Positions 40,681 through 53,235 of a stretch of 64,000 nt of DNA are shown piece after piece. The stretch's first letter is position 1, and each line of letters begins with the position of its first letter. Below the pieces are notes generated by a model that ran no database searches, was not told where the DNA came from, and worked only from the letters and a program-made list of their open reading frames with translations. The translations under genes were made by a program, and so were the position numbers. The stretch is from Cladocopium goreaui (Eukaryota; Sar; Dinophyceae; Suessiales; Symbiodiniaceae), in the NCBI GenBank assembly GCA_947184155.2, contig CAMXCT020001502.1:570942-634941 (forward strand), written 5' to 3'.

Positions 40681-43600
40681 AGTCCGTGTCTTTCTTCGGG
40701 CGCAGACGGGTCCGCAGCATGAAGAGGCCAGAAACATTGCAAAAGCTCCTAGAAGTACCTGCCCCTGATGCTTCAAGGTACTTCTAGATTCCAGGTGCAG
40801 GACAAAATATTTGTACTTTTAAAAAGTGATACTATGATCTTGAAATCTGCTTTCTTAACGTGATTACATGTGATTATCTGTTGATGACATGTTTTTTTTC
40901 ATTTTTTTGTTGCATCATCATCCGCTTTTCTTGGTGTCCCATTGTCATAAACAACCACACTGTTGCCCTCCCCTGCAGCAAGCCACTTCAAAAGACGATG
41001 CCGAGCAGAATTTCATCGTGGGCAACTCGCTGGGCTTAGCTCTTCGACTGACTTCAAGCTGTGAAGGATAGTTTCTTTGAACATTTTGCCATTTGATCTA
41101 AGGAAATTCATTGATATTTGATGTTTGATATTTGATATTTGGGAATCCAAAGGATCCCAGCTTTTGACAAGGAAATGGATGGAACTGGAATGATATTTGA
41201 TCATTGGCTAAGAGGAAAGTTACCTCACAATGTACTGGATATCTATCATCCCAAAACTAGCACTACTTCAAGATGTCAGTTTATGTGTCTCTGGAATCGG
41301 AAAGACGTGTACCGCACCCCACCTCACCTCATACAGAATGATTGGGAAGATGTTGAGATCCTGCATGAAAGCATTGAAGACTTCGGGATGCTCTGCCAGG
41401 ATCCAACTCTGATTGAGACATGATTTTTTGGTCGGTTGCAGGCATAGCATCCCTGCGATCAACAAAGGAATGATCGGCATGTGCCCAGGACACAACTGTT
41501 TCCGCAGTGCTTGCCTTGGTCCTGTGTTCTCCCTTTTTTAAACATGTTTTAGCTGGCTGAGTTTGGGATTAGAAAAATAGCAAACTCTTGGGTTTGCCGT
41601 GTGAGTTCATTTCATGCTGGTGGGTTTGCCAGGAAGTTTACGCCGGATCACCGTTGAATCCCATGCTATTGACTACATGGTCAACCTCACGGAGATTGAG
41701 AGCGGGAGCCTTGAGAAGGGAAACAGCGAAAATGGCTGCGTTACTTCTCAGTCTTCACATGTCTTCACACCTTTTTCTCTGTAGGTTTTGGATTCTGTTG
41801 CTCTCAAGGTGGGAGAATGACTTTTTTTGTGTTGAGAATCCCCAATCCACTTTTTCTTTTTTCCCACGGAGAGGTTGTCCCAACCAGCAACCAGATGACC
41901 AAAGACAAGGTGGACCATTGCGCATCAAGGAGGCCCTTTGATGAGCCGCATGGTGCGCGAAAATGGTCACTAGTATATGGGCTTGCCAGATACAAGGTGG
42001 AGAAGTGCAGAAGAGCTGTACAATCAGGTTTGTTGATGTTTTTATGTTATGATTCAATCATATGATCATACAATACTGTTTACTGTTTACTCATTCTATA
42101 CATGACTTACTGTAGGTCTCGGACTGATGTTTCCCTTGCTTTGATTGTTGGATATCAACTGCTTAGAAAACGATTCTTGTTTCCCAAGTTACCCTTGCTC
42201 TCAGAGGCTTTTCCAAGGCTGGCAGATCTCTTGGTCTCACGATTTACAGATTTTGTGAATCGGTGACCTGCATAGTTTCTGGAGCGAAGCACAGGGATTT
42301 GTTGCTTCGCTGCCACTTCCTGCTCGTGTCTGAAGAGAAGGGAGCACAAGATTTTCCAAAGTCCTTGGAAAGCCGATGTGCACAGGGGGATCATACATGA
42401 TCATATGCCAGGATACTGGTTGAGCCTTCTTTCAGCTGCTGTCCAAGAAAGAATCCATGCTGAATCTGAGCTCCCAGAAGCTCCTGTGCTCTCTTCCAAC
42501 GCGAGTCAGTTTCGTTGCTCTGGGTTGTTCTGGCGCGCAGGAGAATGTGCACAGCCTCCTGGGCAGGTCGTGGGGGACCTGCCAATCCGCTCCGAGTGAT
42601 CGACAAAGTGGGTTTGTCCCCAAAACATCCCAAAATCAAGTGGTTTGTCATTTTCCCCACTTTTTTGATGACCATACAATGGGGCATTTTTCATCATTAA
42701 AGCTGCAATCGGACAAATCCCGAAAATGGTCCCTGAGGCCATTCGAGCGCAGTAGTCATATACCGTAGCTGTTTCAGCCACCCGCTTTCAGATGAAGGAG
42801 ACGAAAAAGCTGGGAGCGAAGGAGCAATACCCTGATCGCTGGTGGATTTTTTTTTCTAATTATATCTATATAGGGTTAATCCGCTGGTTCAGGGAGGGAT
42901 TATAATGAATTCAGGAACCCCTGTTGACCAAGCGGGGTTATGATTCTGGACTCCGGACTCGGTGATCAGAGGAGAAGTCTTTGTGTTGGCTCTGCCTGTA
43001 GGTCCAATCTGCAGCTGGTCGCCTACCAAGGTGTGGAAGTTTGCTGTGGAAACGGGACACTTCCAACGGAATCCAGAGCAATAAAAAGTACAGATGACTC
43101 AGGTGAGTATACACCCTAGTTCCTGCGCCACGCAGAGTTTACAATTTGCAGACACCTGGAAGGTTTGAGGGTTTTCCTATGTTTTTCCTTTTTTTTGTGA
43201 CATGCACTTCTTCGTTTGGGCCATTCGATTGTGTTGGATCAGCTAGTTCCCCGATGAAGGACCTGCATGACCTATTGTGTCACCAGCCAGGTCTGTGGTT
43301 GTTCAAGAGCTGGCAGCCAAATGCCTGCAGCTTGCGGGAAAGAAGTAGCGGAAGTAGCGGAAGTAGCTCCAACATGGGCGTCCAGGTTGGATAGCTTCCA
43401 CATGGGATGGTCAAACACTTGACTTATTAGAATATAACAAATGGCAACTTAATAATCTAGGTTTCCCTGGATAATCATTCTTGACCCGGTCCCATGTAGC
43501 TCAGTGCTACTGTAAAAAGAAGGACCAGGTTGCGCAAAACTTGCTCCAGTGCTGAGGGGCTATTGGGCACTGGTTTTGATCTGAATGCAGTTTGCAGCTC

Positions 43601-44100
43601 TCAACTTCAAAGTTTCACGGCCGCCATGCAATGACTACACTGGCCAGCTGGAGCATGGTGAAAAGCAGTGTCTCTTCTCGTAAACAGCACTTCATGCCTT
43701 CCAATAAAATAGGATCGGGCAACTTTCGACATAGGCCAGCCAGGACGGATTAGAAACTTTGCGCAATTCGCACCAGCAGTCATTTTTGCACTTGGGTTGG
43801 GGTGAGATTGAAGATCCCCCAAAACAAACATTCAAGGGTAATTTTTGGTACGAAATCATCACATATCATCACAGGTTAACCGGTTTGGGAAAATGTGATT
43901 GGCTGAAATCCCCAAGTCTCCTGCTTGAATCTCCATTTGTATTTTTGCTTAAACCATCCCTTTCTTGCAGTATCCAATTTCAATTTTTTCAGCAGTCATT
44001 GAAGGCTCCTGGCAGCATGCGGCCAGGTCGGCTTTGCCTGACTGCCCTTCATTACCAAAGACCAGCCTCTGGAGGCACGAAACCAAGCCAGATCATGCCA
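40681..44100. other. Unique-looking stretch, no gene recognised
   Basis: ORFs of 60-120 codons overlap in several frames (for example 41,139-41,423 plus and 41,268-41,495 minus; 42,391-42,687 minus). None shows a known motif. Repeated TTTGATATTTGA occurs near 41,110-41,145. Confidence 0.35.
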
Positions 44101-44121
44101 TAAACGGTGTCAATTTTTTCA

Positions 44122-44202
44122 AAAATGGGGGTACCCCAATAGCTGGATGGTTTATAATGGCAAACCCTATTTGAATAGATGATTTAGGGGTACCCCCATT
44201 TT
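44122..44202. mobile_element. 81-bp inverted-repeat element
   Basis: A perfect 16-bp inverted repeat (AAAATGGGGGTACCCC and its complement at 44,187-44,202) brackets 49 bases. It may be a tiny MITE or a snap-back element; no clear target duplication. Confidence 0.4.
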
Positions 44203-44715
44203 AGGAACCCCCCAACTCTGTCAATTTTGTCAAGTGTCAAATTCTCCGTGAGGCAAATCTGCCCTTCCGAGGAATTCGCTGGAGCCTCAAGGTTCAGTGG
44301 TCGTGGTCTGCAAGTGAAACTAAGACCAGATGACTGCCAACTTGTGCAAAACCCAATACAAGTTCCCTACATCCTTCAGCATGGTAGTCCTGGTAAGACA
44401 TCGTTTTCTTTGCAGAAAGCTTGTTCACTGGTCACCAGATGAAGTGGTTCGTTTCGCATGAGGTGAAGCACCGTGCTACTGAGCTCTTCCAGTGACCTTG
44501 CAGCGGTATATGCTGCTTACACATATGGGTCTGTCATGTTTGTCCAAAAAATCTGTGATACACAGAAAAGGCTGTAGAAATGACAACTAGTTTGATGTCG
44601 GGTGCCCAACGGCCTAAGGTATCTCAGCACAGCCATTGCGCTGGCACAGAAGGCACAAGCAACTAATTGGGGAATGGTACTCTCTGGCAATCGAACACTG
44701 CAGTACAGAAAACCC
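44203..44715. other. No gene recognised
   Basis: Unique-looking sequence with short ORFs only. Confidence 0.35.
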
Positions 44716-45295
44716 ACATAATATCTGTATATATATATAATATATAAATGATATAATATATATATAATATAATATTTATAATATATACAATATAATATAT
44801 ATGATGTATATAATGTAATATAATATATATAATATATATAATATATATAATATATATAATATATATAATATATATAATATATATAATATATATAATGTAA
44901 TATAATGTAATATAATATAATTCAATATATAATATAATATAGTAGAATATAATATAGTATACTATAATATATAATATATAATATATAATATAATATAATA
45001 TAATACAATACAATACAATATAATATAATATAATATGATATGATATGATATGATATGATATATATGTAATATATATATATATAATATATATAATATAACA
45101 TGATATATGATATATATAATATAATATAATACAATATAATATAATATGCTATAATATAATATAATATAATGTAATGTAATATAACATAATAAAATATCAT
45201 ATAATTTAACATAATATAATATTATATAATACAATATAATATAATATAATATAATATAGTATAATATAATATAATATAATAATATATATATACTT
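44716..45295. repeat. AT-rich (TATAA)n/(TA)n block
   Basis: Nearly pure A/T of (ATATAATAT) and (AATAT) units. The tyrosine/isoleucine ORFs are repeat products. Confidence 0.9.
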
Positions 45296-45449
45296 TATAA
45301 TACCAGTAGTACCCGCACGAGGCGGGGCAGAAGTTGCCTTAGGGATATACTATAAGACCTTTCTCATCTATAGAACTTGCATGCGCCGTGCGCCAGCCAG
45401 GCCCGTGCGTGCGTGCATTCTGCGAAAGTGGTGTCCTGTTTCACATGTC

Positions 45450-45622
45450 ACATTTGAAGCTCCACTTCGCACTTCACACTTCTCACTGCAATCTTCACAC
45501 TCCACACTTCACACTTCACACTGGTCTCTTCGCACTCCACACTTCACTTCACACTGCACTCTTAAGACTCCACACTTCACACTTCACACTTCACACTTCA
45601 CAGTCCGCACTTCAAACTTCTC
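45450..45622 (+). repeat. CACTTCACA minisatellite
   Basis: Degenerate 9-10 bp CACTTCACA units; it runs directly into the 324-bp satellite. Confidence 0.75.
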
Positions 45623-45626
45623 ACTT

Positions 45627-47034
45627 CATCGCCGGCTGCAACCACTTTACACGGAAAAATGCAAGGTTTCGTGCTCCGGCTTCCTCCCCAAAACAAAGCC
45701 CAGGCAACATTCATGCAGCCATTACAATACGTTTCGCAGCATCACGTAGCAAACCTGCGTCTCTCTACACACATGGCAACACCAGATGACAACAATCATG
45801 CAGCCATTCCAATGCGATCTGCAACCACAGATTCAAGAAACGCATAGAACTACGCACATAGACACAACCACTCGTTGCAGAACACACAGGAGGAACCCAT
45901 TACGTCCGGAACGACCCCAGCTGCAACTGCGGCACACACGAGGTACCTTTCATCGCCGGCTGCAACCACTCTACACGAAAAAATACAGGTTTCGTGTTCC
46001 GGCTTCCTCCCCAAAACAAAGCCGAGGCAACATTCATGCAGCCATTACAATACGTTTCGCAGCATCACGTAGCAAACCTGCGTCTCTCTACACACATGGC
46101 AACACCAGATGACAACAATCATGCAGCCATTCCAATGCGATCTGCAACCACAGATTCAAGAAACGCATAGAACTACGCACATAGACACAACCACTCGTTG
46201 CAGAACACAGAGGAGGAACCCATTGCGTCCGGAACGACCCCAGCCGCAACTGCGGCACACACGAGGTACCTTTCATCGCCGGCTGCAACCACTTTACACG
46301 GAAAAATACAAGGTTTCGTGCTCTGGCTTCCTCCCCAAAACAAAGCCCAGGCAACATTCATGCAGCCATTACAATACGTTTCGCAGCATCACGTAGCAAA
46401 CCTGCATCTCTCTACGCTCATGGCAACACCAGATGACAAGAATCATGCAGCCATTCCAATACGATCTGCAACCACAGATTCAAGAAACGCATAGAACTAC
46501 GCACATAGACACAACCACTCGTTGCAGAACACAGAGGAGGAACCCATTACGCCCGGAACGACCCCAGCTGCAACTGCGGCACACACGAGGTACCTTTCAT
46601 CACCGGCTGCAACCACTTTACACGAAAAAACGCAAGGTTTCGTGCTCCGGCTTCCTCCCCAAAACAAAGCCCAGGCAACATTCATGCAGCCATTACAATA
46701 CGTTTCGCAGCATCACGTAGCAAACCTGCGTCTCTCTACACACATGGCAACACCAGATGACAACAATCATGCAGCCATTCCAATGCGATCTGCAACCACA
46801 GATTCAAGAACCGCATAGAACTACGCACATAGACACAACCACTCGTTGCAGAACACAGAGGAGGAACCCATTACGTCCGGAACGACCCCAGCCGCAACTG
46901 CGGCACACACGAGGTACCTTTCATCGCCGGCTGCAACCACTCTACACGGAAAAATACAGGGTTTCGTGCTCCGGCTTCCTCCCCAAAACAAAGCCCATGC
47001 GACATTCATGCAGCCATTACAATGCGTTTCGGAG
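45627..47034 (+). repeat. 324-bp tandem satellite, about 4.3 copies
   Basis: Units begin CATCGCCGGCTGC at 45,627, 45,951, 46,274, 46,598 and 46,922 (spacing 324, 323, 324, 324). Copies are >95% alike by eye. A 323-bp unit changes the frame, and the ORFs of 62-141 codons inside are not conserved as frames. Not considered coding. Confidence 0.9.
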
Positions 47035-47288
47035 CATTCCCTTCATCACCATTTCCCTTCGTCACCACTTCCCAAAGTCACCACTTCCCAAAGTCACCAC
47101 TTCCCATCGTCACCACTTCCCATCGTCACCACTTCCCTTCCTCATCACTTCCCTTCGCCACCACTTTCCTTAGTCATCACTTGCCAAAGTCACCAGACTC
47201 CCTTCGTTACCACTTCCCGAAGTCACCACACTCCCTTTGTCACCACCTCCCTTCGTCACCACTTCCATTAGTCACCACTTCCCAAAGT
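47035..47288 (+). repeat. CGTCACCACTTCCC minisatellite
   Basis: About 14 units of ~18 bp (CACCACTTCCCAAAGT type) directly after the satellite. Confidence 0.8.
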
Positions 47289-47778
47289 CAGCAGTAGCAG
47301 TAGCAGTAGCAGTAGCAGCAGCAGCAGCAGTAACAGTAGCAGTAGCAGTAGCAGTAGTAGGAGTAGGAGTAGGAGTAGGAGTAGGAGGAGGAGTAGTAGT
47401 AGTAGTAATAGTAGTAGTAGTAGTAGTAGTAGCAGTAGCAGTAGCAGTAGCAGTAGCAGCAGCAGCAGTTATCAGTAGTAGTGGTAGTAGTAGCAGTAGT
47501 AGGAGTAGTAGTAGCAGTAGTAGTAGTAGCAGTAGTAGTAGTAGTAGCAGTAGCAGTAGCAGTAGCAGGAGTAGTAGTAGCAGTAGTAGTAGTAGTAGCA
47601 GTAGCAGTAGCAGTAGCAGTAGCAGTAGCATTAGCAGTAGCAGTAGCAGTAGCAGCAGCAGCAGCAGTAGTAGTAGTAGCAGTAGTAGGAGTAGTAGGAG
47701 TAGTAGTAATAGTAGTAGGAGTAGGAGTAGGAGTAGTAGTAGCAGTAGTAGTAGTAGCAGCAGTAGCAGTAGCAATTA
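47289..47778. repeat. AGC/AGT/AGG triplet-repeat array
   Basis: About 490 bases of AGN trinucleotides, the complement type of the CTN array at 34,787. Poly-serine, poly-valine/alanine and poly-leucine ORFs here are artefacts. Confidence 0.9.
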
Positions 47779-47939
47779 GTACTAGTATTACTACTAGTAC
47801 CAGAACCATGAATACTAGGACGGGGGGGGGTGACCTTGATTCAGACGAAGCCAAAGTGCGCAGGAAGAGAAGAAAGGAACAAGTACAAGCCAAGAACAAA
47901 AACAAGAACAACACCTTCCAATCAGACACGCGGGCAGGC

Positions 47940-48775
47940 CGGCCGATTATATATTATATTTTATATATTGTATTTTCAATATTGTGAATAATGTATTATT
48001 TATAGAATGTTTCATATTCTACATATTATATAATGCTGATTTTATATTACTTTTACATTTTATATTTTATATATTTGTATTATATAGTATGTTTTATATA
48101 TTTATTATATACTTTAAATTATGTATGCAAAATTATTATATATTATATATGATTATTGATTGATTGTAAAGATTATATATATATATTTAAAAAATATTGA
48201 ATATTATTTATGTTTTTAATATATATATATAGATATGCAAATATTTTATTATATATATATATATATTTTTTTTTTATTTTTTCTGTTTTATATATCGTAT
48301 ATAGTATATTATTTGCAATTTGTTATCTATTATTTTTAAATACTATATATTGTATATGACATTTGAGATATATTACATTATATATATTACATTGTATATT
48401 ACAATGTATATTACATATTATATATTATTTGTACAATATTTTTAAGTATGTATAATATATGTTACTTTGTATTTAAATGATGTATTATATCTTTTTGTAT
48501 ATCACATATATAGTGTATACTCTATATGATATATTATAGATTTTGTATGATATATAATATATATGTTTTTGTTATGATGCATTGTAAATACAATTTTTGA
48601 TTTTTCATATATCCTATATTATACATTATTTTTTGTATATGATATGTTTTATTGCATAGACCATATATTATATTCTATTATATTCTATTGTGTTATATAT
48701 ATATTTATTATCTAAATTAAATTATTTAAATTAAATTAGATTTTAATATATTACTATATTATATGTTATATGTTT
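47940..48775. repeat. AT-rich block
   Basis: About 830 bases with almost no G or C: TATATTATAT and TTATATA variants. Confidence 0.85.
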
Positions 48776-48842
48776 CCCCAGATAGCTGGCAAGCTATAGG
48801 GGTTCTTACTTCTCAAAGGTGGGGTCTTCGGTGGCGAACTTT

Positions 48843-49305
48843 TGAGCAGGGTGCTGTGCAGGGTGCTGTGCAGGGTGCTGTGCAGGGTGCTGTGCAGGGT
48901 GCTGTACTAGTGCGGTGGCGAAGTCTGGCAAAGGTGCTGTGCAGGGTGCTGTGCAGGGTGCTGTCCAGATTGCGGTGCAGAAGTCTGGCAAAGGTGCTGT
49001 GGAGGGTGCTGTGCAGGGTGCTGTTCAGACTGCAGTGGCGAAGTCTGGCCAAGGTGCTGTGCAGGGTGCTGTGCAGAGTGCTGTTCAGACTGCAGTGGCG
49101 AAGTCTGGCAAAGGTACTGTGGAGGGTGCTGTGCAGGGTGCTGTGCAGGGTGCTGTGCAGGGTGCTGTCCAGACTGCGGTGACGAAGTCTGGCCAAGGTG
49201 CTGTGCAGGGTGCTGTGCAGGGTGCTGTCCAGATTGCGGTGCCGAAGTCTGGCAAAGGCGCTGTGCAGGGTGCTGTGCAGGGTGCTGTGCAGGGTCTGAG
49301 CCAAG
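48843..49305 (+). repeat. 12-bp GTGCTGTGCAGG minisatellite
   Basis: Runs of GTGCTGTGCAGG are separated by spacers of the type GCGGTGGCGAAGTCTGGC, giving a higher-order period of about 60-100 bp. The unit is a multiple of three, so long ORFs with an AVQG repeat arise on both strands. Confidence 0.85.
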
Positions 49306-49319
49306 GCGCTTTTTCGTTG

Positions 49320-52300
49320 CCGCATATCATTTTGACATGCGCATTTTTCGTGCAAAAACATTTTTATGCCGGCCCATCAGCCAAACGCAAACATTCCGCT
49401 ACCGGTCCATTAAGCAAAACAAAAGGTTCTGTTACCGGCTCAGTAAACAAAACAAAACAACATTAAGAACCATGATTTTTATCTTTTTGGAATCAACAGA
49501 TCCTTCCACTGGTAACGTTACTTTTTCAGGCTTGGAACCATGAGTTTCAAGCTTTGGGAACCCGCAGTTCCTTACAATGATAGCCGCTTAGCTTCGAAAG
49601 CATAAATTCTAACTTCTGGGAACCGGCAATTCCTTGCAATGGTAACCTCTGGTTCCCAGGTTGGGAAGGTCTGGGAACCGGCAGTTCCTTGCCATGGTAC
49701 CCTTTGGTTCCCACGTTGGGAACCATCAGTTCCAACCCTTAGCAATTGGAAGTTCTTTGCGATGGTAACCTATGGTTCCCAGGTTGGGAACCATGACTTC
49801 TAACCTGTGGGAACCGGCAGTTCCTTGCCATGGTAACCTTTGGTTCCCACGTTGGGAACCATCAGTTCCAACCTTTAGGAATTGGAAGTTCTTTGCAATG
49901 GTAACCTATGGTTCCCACGTTGGGAAGCATGAGTTCCAACCTCTGGTAACCGGCAGTTGCTTGCAATGGTAACCTCTGGTTCCCAGGTTGGGAACCAGGA
50001 GTTCCAACCTCTGGGAACCGGCAGTTCCTTGCAATGGTAACCTGTGGTTCCCACGTTGGCAACCGTGAGTTCCAACCTTTGGGAACCGGCAGTTCCTAGC
50101 CATGAACCAAACGCAAACATTCCGGTAGCGGTCCATTAATCAAAACAAAGCGTTCTTTACCGGTCGATTAAGCAAAACCATAAAGTTGTAAAGAAAATGT
50201 TTTCATATCATTTTAACATACACCTTTTCGTGCAAAAACATTTTTATGCCGGCCCAGCAGCCAAACGCAAACATTCCGATACCGGTCCATTAAGCAAAAC
50301 AAAAGGTTTTGTTACCGGCTCAGTAAACAAAACAAAACAACATTAAGAACCATGAGTTTTAACGTTTTGGAATCAACAGATCCTTCCACTGGTAACGTAT
50401 GCTTTTTCAGGTTTGGAACCATGAGTTTCAAGCTTTGGGAACCCGCAGTTCCTTACAATGATAGCCCTTAGCTTCGAACACATAGAGTTCTAACCTCTGG
50501 GAACCGTCAATTCGTTGCAATGGTAACCTCTGGTTCCCAGGTTGGGAGCCGTAAGTTTCAACGTCTGGGAACCGGCAGTTCCTTGCCATGGTAACCTTTG
50601 GTTCCCACGTTGGCAACCATCAGTTCCAACCTCTAGTAACCGGCAGTTGCTTGCAATGGTAACCCATGGTTCCCAGGTTGGGAACCAGGAGTTCCAACCT
50701 CTGGGAACCGGCAGTTGCTTGCAATGGTAACCCATGGTTCCCAGGTTGGGAACCAGGAGTCCCAACCTCTGGGAACCGGCAGTTCCTTGCAATGGTAACC
50801 CATGGTTCCCAGGTTGGGAACCAGGAGTTCCAACCTCTGGGAACCGGCAGTTCCTTGCAATGGTAACCTGTGGTTCCCACGTTGGCAACCGTGAGTTCCA
50901 ACCTTTTGAAACCGGCAGTTCCTTGCCATGAACCAAACGCAAACATCCGGTACCGGCCCATTAAGCAAAACAAAGCGTTCTGTACCGGTCCATTAAGCAA
51001 AACCATGAAGTTGTAAAGAAAATGTCTTCATATCATTTTAACATGCACCTTTTTCGTGCAAAAACATTTTTTTGCCGGCCCATCAGCCAAACGCAAACAT
51101 TCCGCTACCGGTCCATTAAGCAAAACAAAAGGTTCTGTTACCGGCCCAGTAAACAAAACAAAACAACATTAAGAACCATGAGTTCTAACTTTTTGGAATC
51201 AACAGATCCTTCCACTGGTAACGTATGCTTTTTCAGGTTTGGAACCATGAGTTTCAAGCTTTCGGAACCCGCAGTTCCTTACAATGATGGCCGCTTAGCT
51301 TCGAAAACATAAATTCTAACTTCTGGGAACCGGCAATTCGTTGCAATGGTAACCTCTGGTTCCCAAGTTGGGAACCGCAAGTTTCAACGTCTGGGAACCG
51401 GCAGTTCCTTGCCATGGTAACCTTTGGTTCCCACGTTGGGAACCATGAGTTCTAACCTTTAGGAACCGGAAGTTCTTTGCAATGGTAACCTATGGTTCCC
51501 AGGTTGGGAAGCATGAGTTCCAACCTCTGGTAACCGGCAGTTGCTTGCAATGGTAACCTCTGGTTCCCAGGTTGGGAACCATGACTTCTAACTTGTGGGA
51601 ACCGGCAGTTCCTTGCAATGGTAACCTGTGGTTCCCACGTTGGCAACAGTGAGTTCCAACCTTTGTGAACCGGCAGTTCCTTGCCATGAACCAAACGCAA
51701 ACATTCCGGTACCGGTCCATTAAGCAAAACAAAGCGTTCTGTACCGGTCCATTAAGCAAAACCATAAAGTTGTAAAGAAAATGTTTTCATATCATTTTGA
51801 CATGCACTTTTTTCGTGCAAAAACATTTTTATGCCGGCCCATCAGCCAAACGCAAACATTCAGCTACCGGTCCATTAAGCAAAACAAAAAGTTCTGTTAC
51901 CGGCTCAGTAAACAAAACAAAACAACATTAAGCACCATGAGTTCTAACTTTTTGGAATCAACAGATCCTTCCACTGGTAACGTATGCTTTTTCAGGTTTG
52001 GAACCATGAGTTTCAAGCTTTGGGAATCCGCAGTTCCTTACAATGATAGTTGCTTAGCATCGAAAACATAAGTTCTAACCTCTGGGAACCGGCAATTCCT
52101 TGCAATGGTAACCTCTGGTTCCCAGGTTGGGAACCGTAAGTTTCAAGGTCTGGGAACCGGCAGTTCCTTGCCATGGTAACCTGTGGTTCCCACGTTGGGA
52201 ACCATCAGTTCCAACCTTTAGGAACCGGAAGTTCTTTGCAATGGTAACCTATGGTTCCCAGGTTGGGAACCATGACTTCTAACCTGTGGGAACCGGCAGT

Positions 52301-53235
52301 TCCTTGCAATGGTAACCTGTGGTTCCCACGTTGGCAACCGTGAGTTCCAACCTTTTGAAACCGGCACTTCCTTGCCATGAACCAAACGCAAACATTCCGG
52401 TACCGGCCCATTAAGCAAAACAAAGCGTTCTGTACCGGTCCATTAAGCAAAACCATAAAGTTGTAAAGAAAATGTCTTCATATCATTTTAACATGCACCT
52501 TTTTCGTGCAAAAACATTTTTTTGCCGGCCCATCAGCCAAACGCAAACATTCCGCTACCGGTCCATTAAGCAAACAAAAGGTTCTGTTACCGGCTCAGTA
52601 AACAAAACAAAACAACATTAAGAACCATGAGTTCTACCTTTTGGGAATCAACAGTTCCTTCCACTGGTAACGTATGCTTTTTCAGGTTTGGAACCATGAG
52701 TTTCAAGCTTTCGCAACCCGCAGTTCCTTACAATGATGGCCGCTTAGCTTCGAAAACATAAGTTCTAACCTCTGGGAACCGGCAATTCGTTGCAATGGTA
52801 ACCTCTGGTTCCCAGGTTGGGAAGCATGAGTTTCAAGGTGTGGGAGCCGGCAGTTCCTTGCAATGGTAACCTTTGGTTACGAGGTTGGCAGCCATGAGTT
52901 CCAAATTTCAGGATTTGGTAATTGCTGGAAATGGAAATCTATGGTTGCCACGTTGGGAACCATGAGTTTCAATTTCGTGGAAGCGGCAATTTCTGCAATC
53001 GTAGTCCGTTAATGGTTTTGTTCAGTGGCAAGCGTGGAGAACCTAGTCATATGAAAACATCAAAGCGTGATGAAAATTGGAACCTAGTCATATGGAGGCG
53101 TGTGCTTTTACCAAGGACTGCCGCGTGTTACAGATAAGCAATTTGATGCCGGCCCATTAAGCAAAACAAAAGGCTGTAAAGAACATGTTTTCATATCATT
53201 CTAACATTAAGCCAAACAAAGCGTTCTGTTACCGG
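49320..53235 (+). repeat. Higher-order array of ~68-bp GGAACCGGCAGTTCC units
   Basis: Basic units of ~68 bp contain GGGAACCGGCAGTTCCTTGC, itself palindromic (GGAACCGGCAGTTCC), followed by GGTTCCCAGGTTGGGAACC. They are grouped into larger blocks, each opened by CATATCATTTT at 49,323, 50,204, 51,029, 51,788, 52,479 and a degraded 53,192. Block lengths are 881, 825, 759 and 691. ORFs in it are repeat products. Confidence 0.85.

Noticed and set aside
45627-47271. Family of 62-141 codon genes in the 324-bp satellite
   Set aside because: Open frames repeat only because the DNA repeats; one unit is 323 bp and there are no conserved starts or synonymous pattern.
48813-49466. AVQG-repeat protein
   Set aside because: A 12-bp unit keeps any frame open on both strands; no unique domain attached.
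49320-53235. CRISPR array
   Set aside because: Adjacent ~68-bp units without unique spacers; eukaryotic-type sequence.
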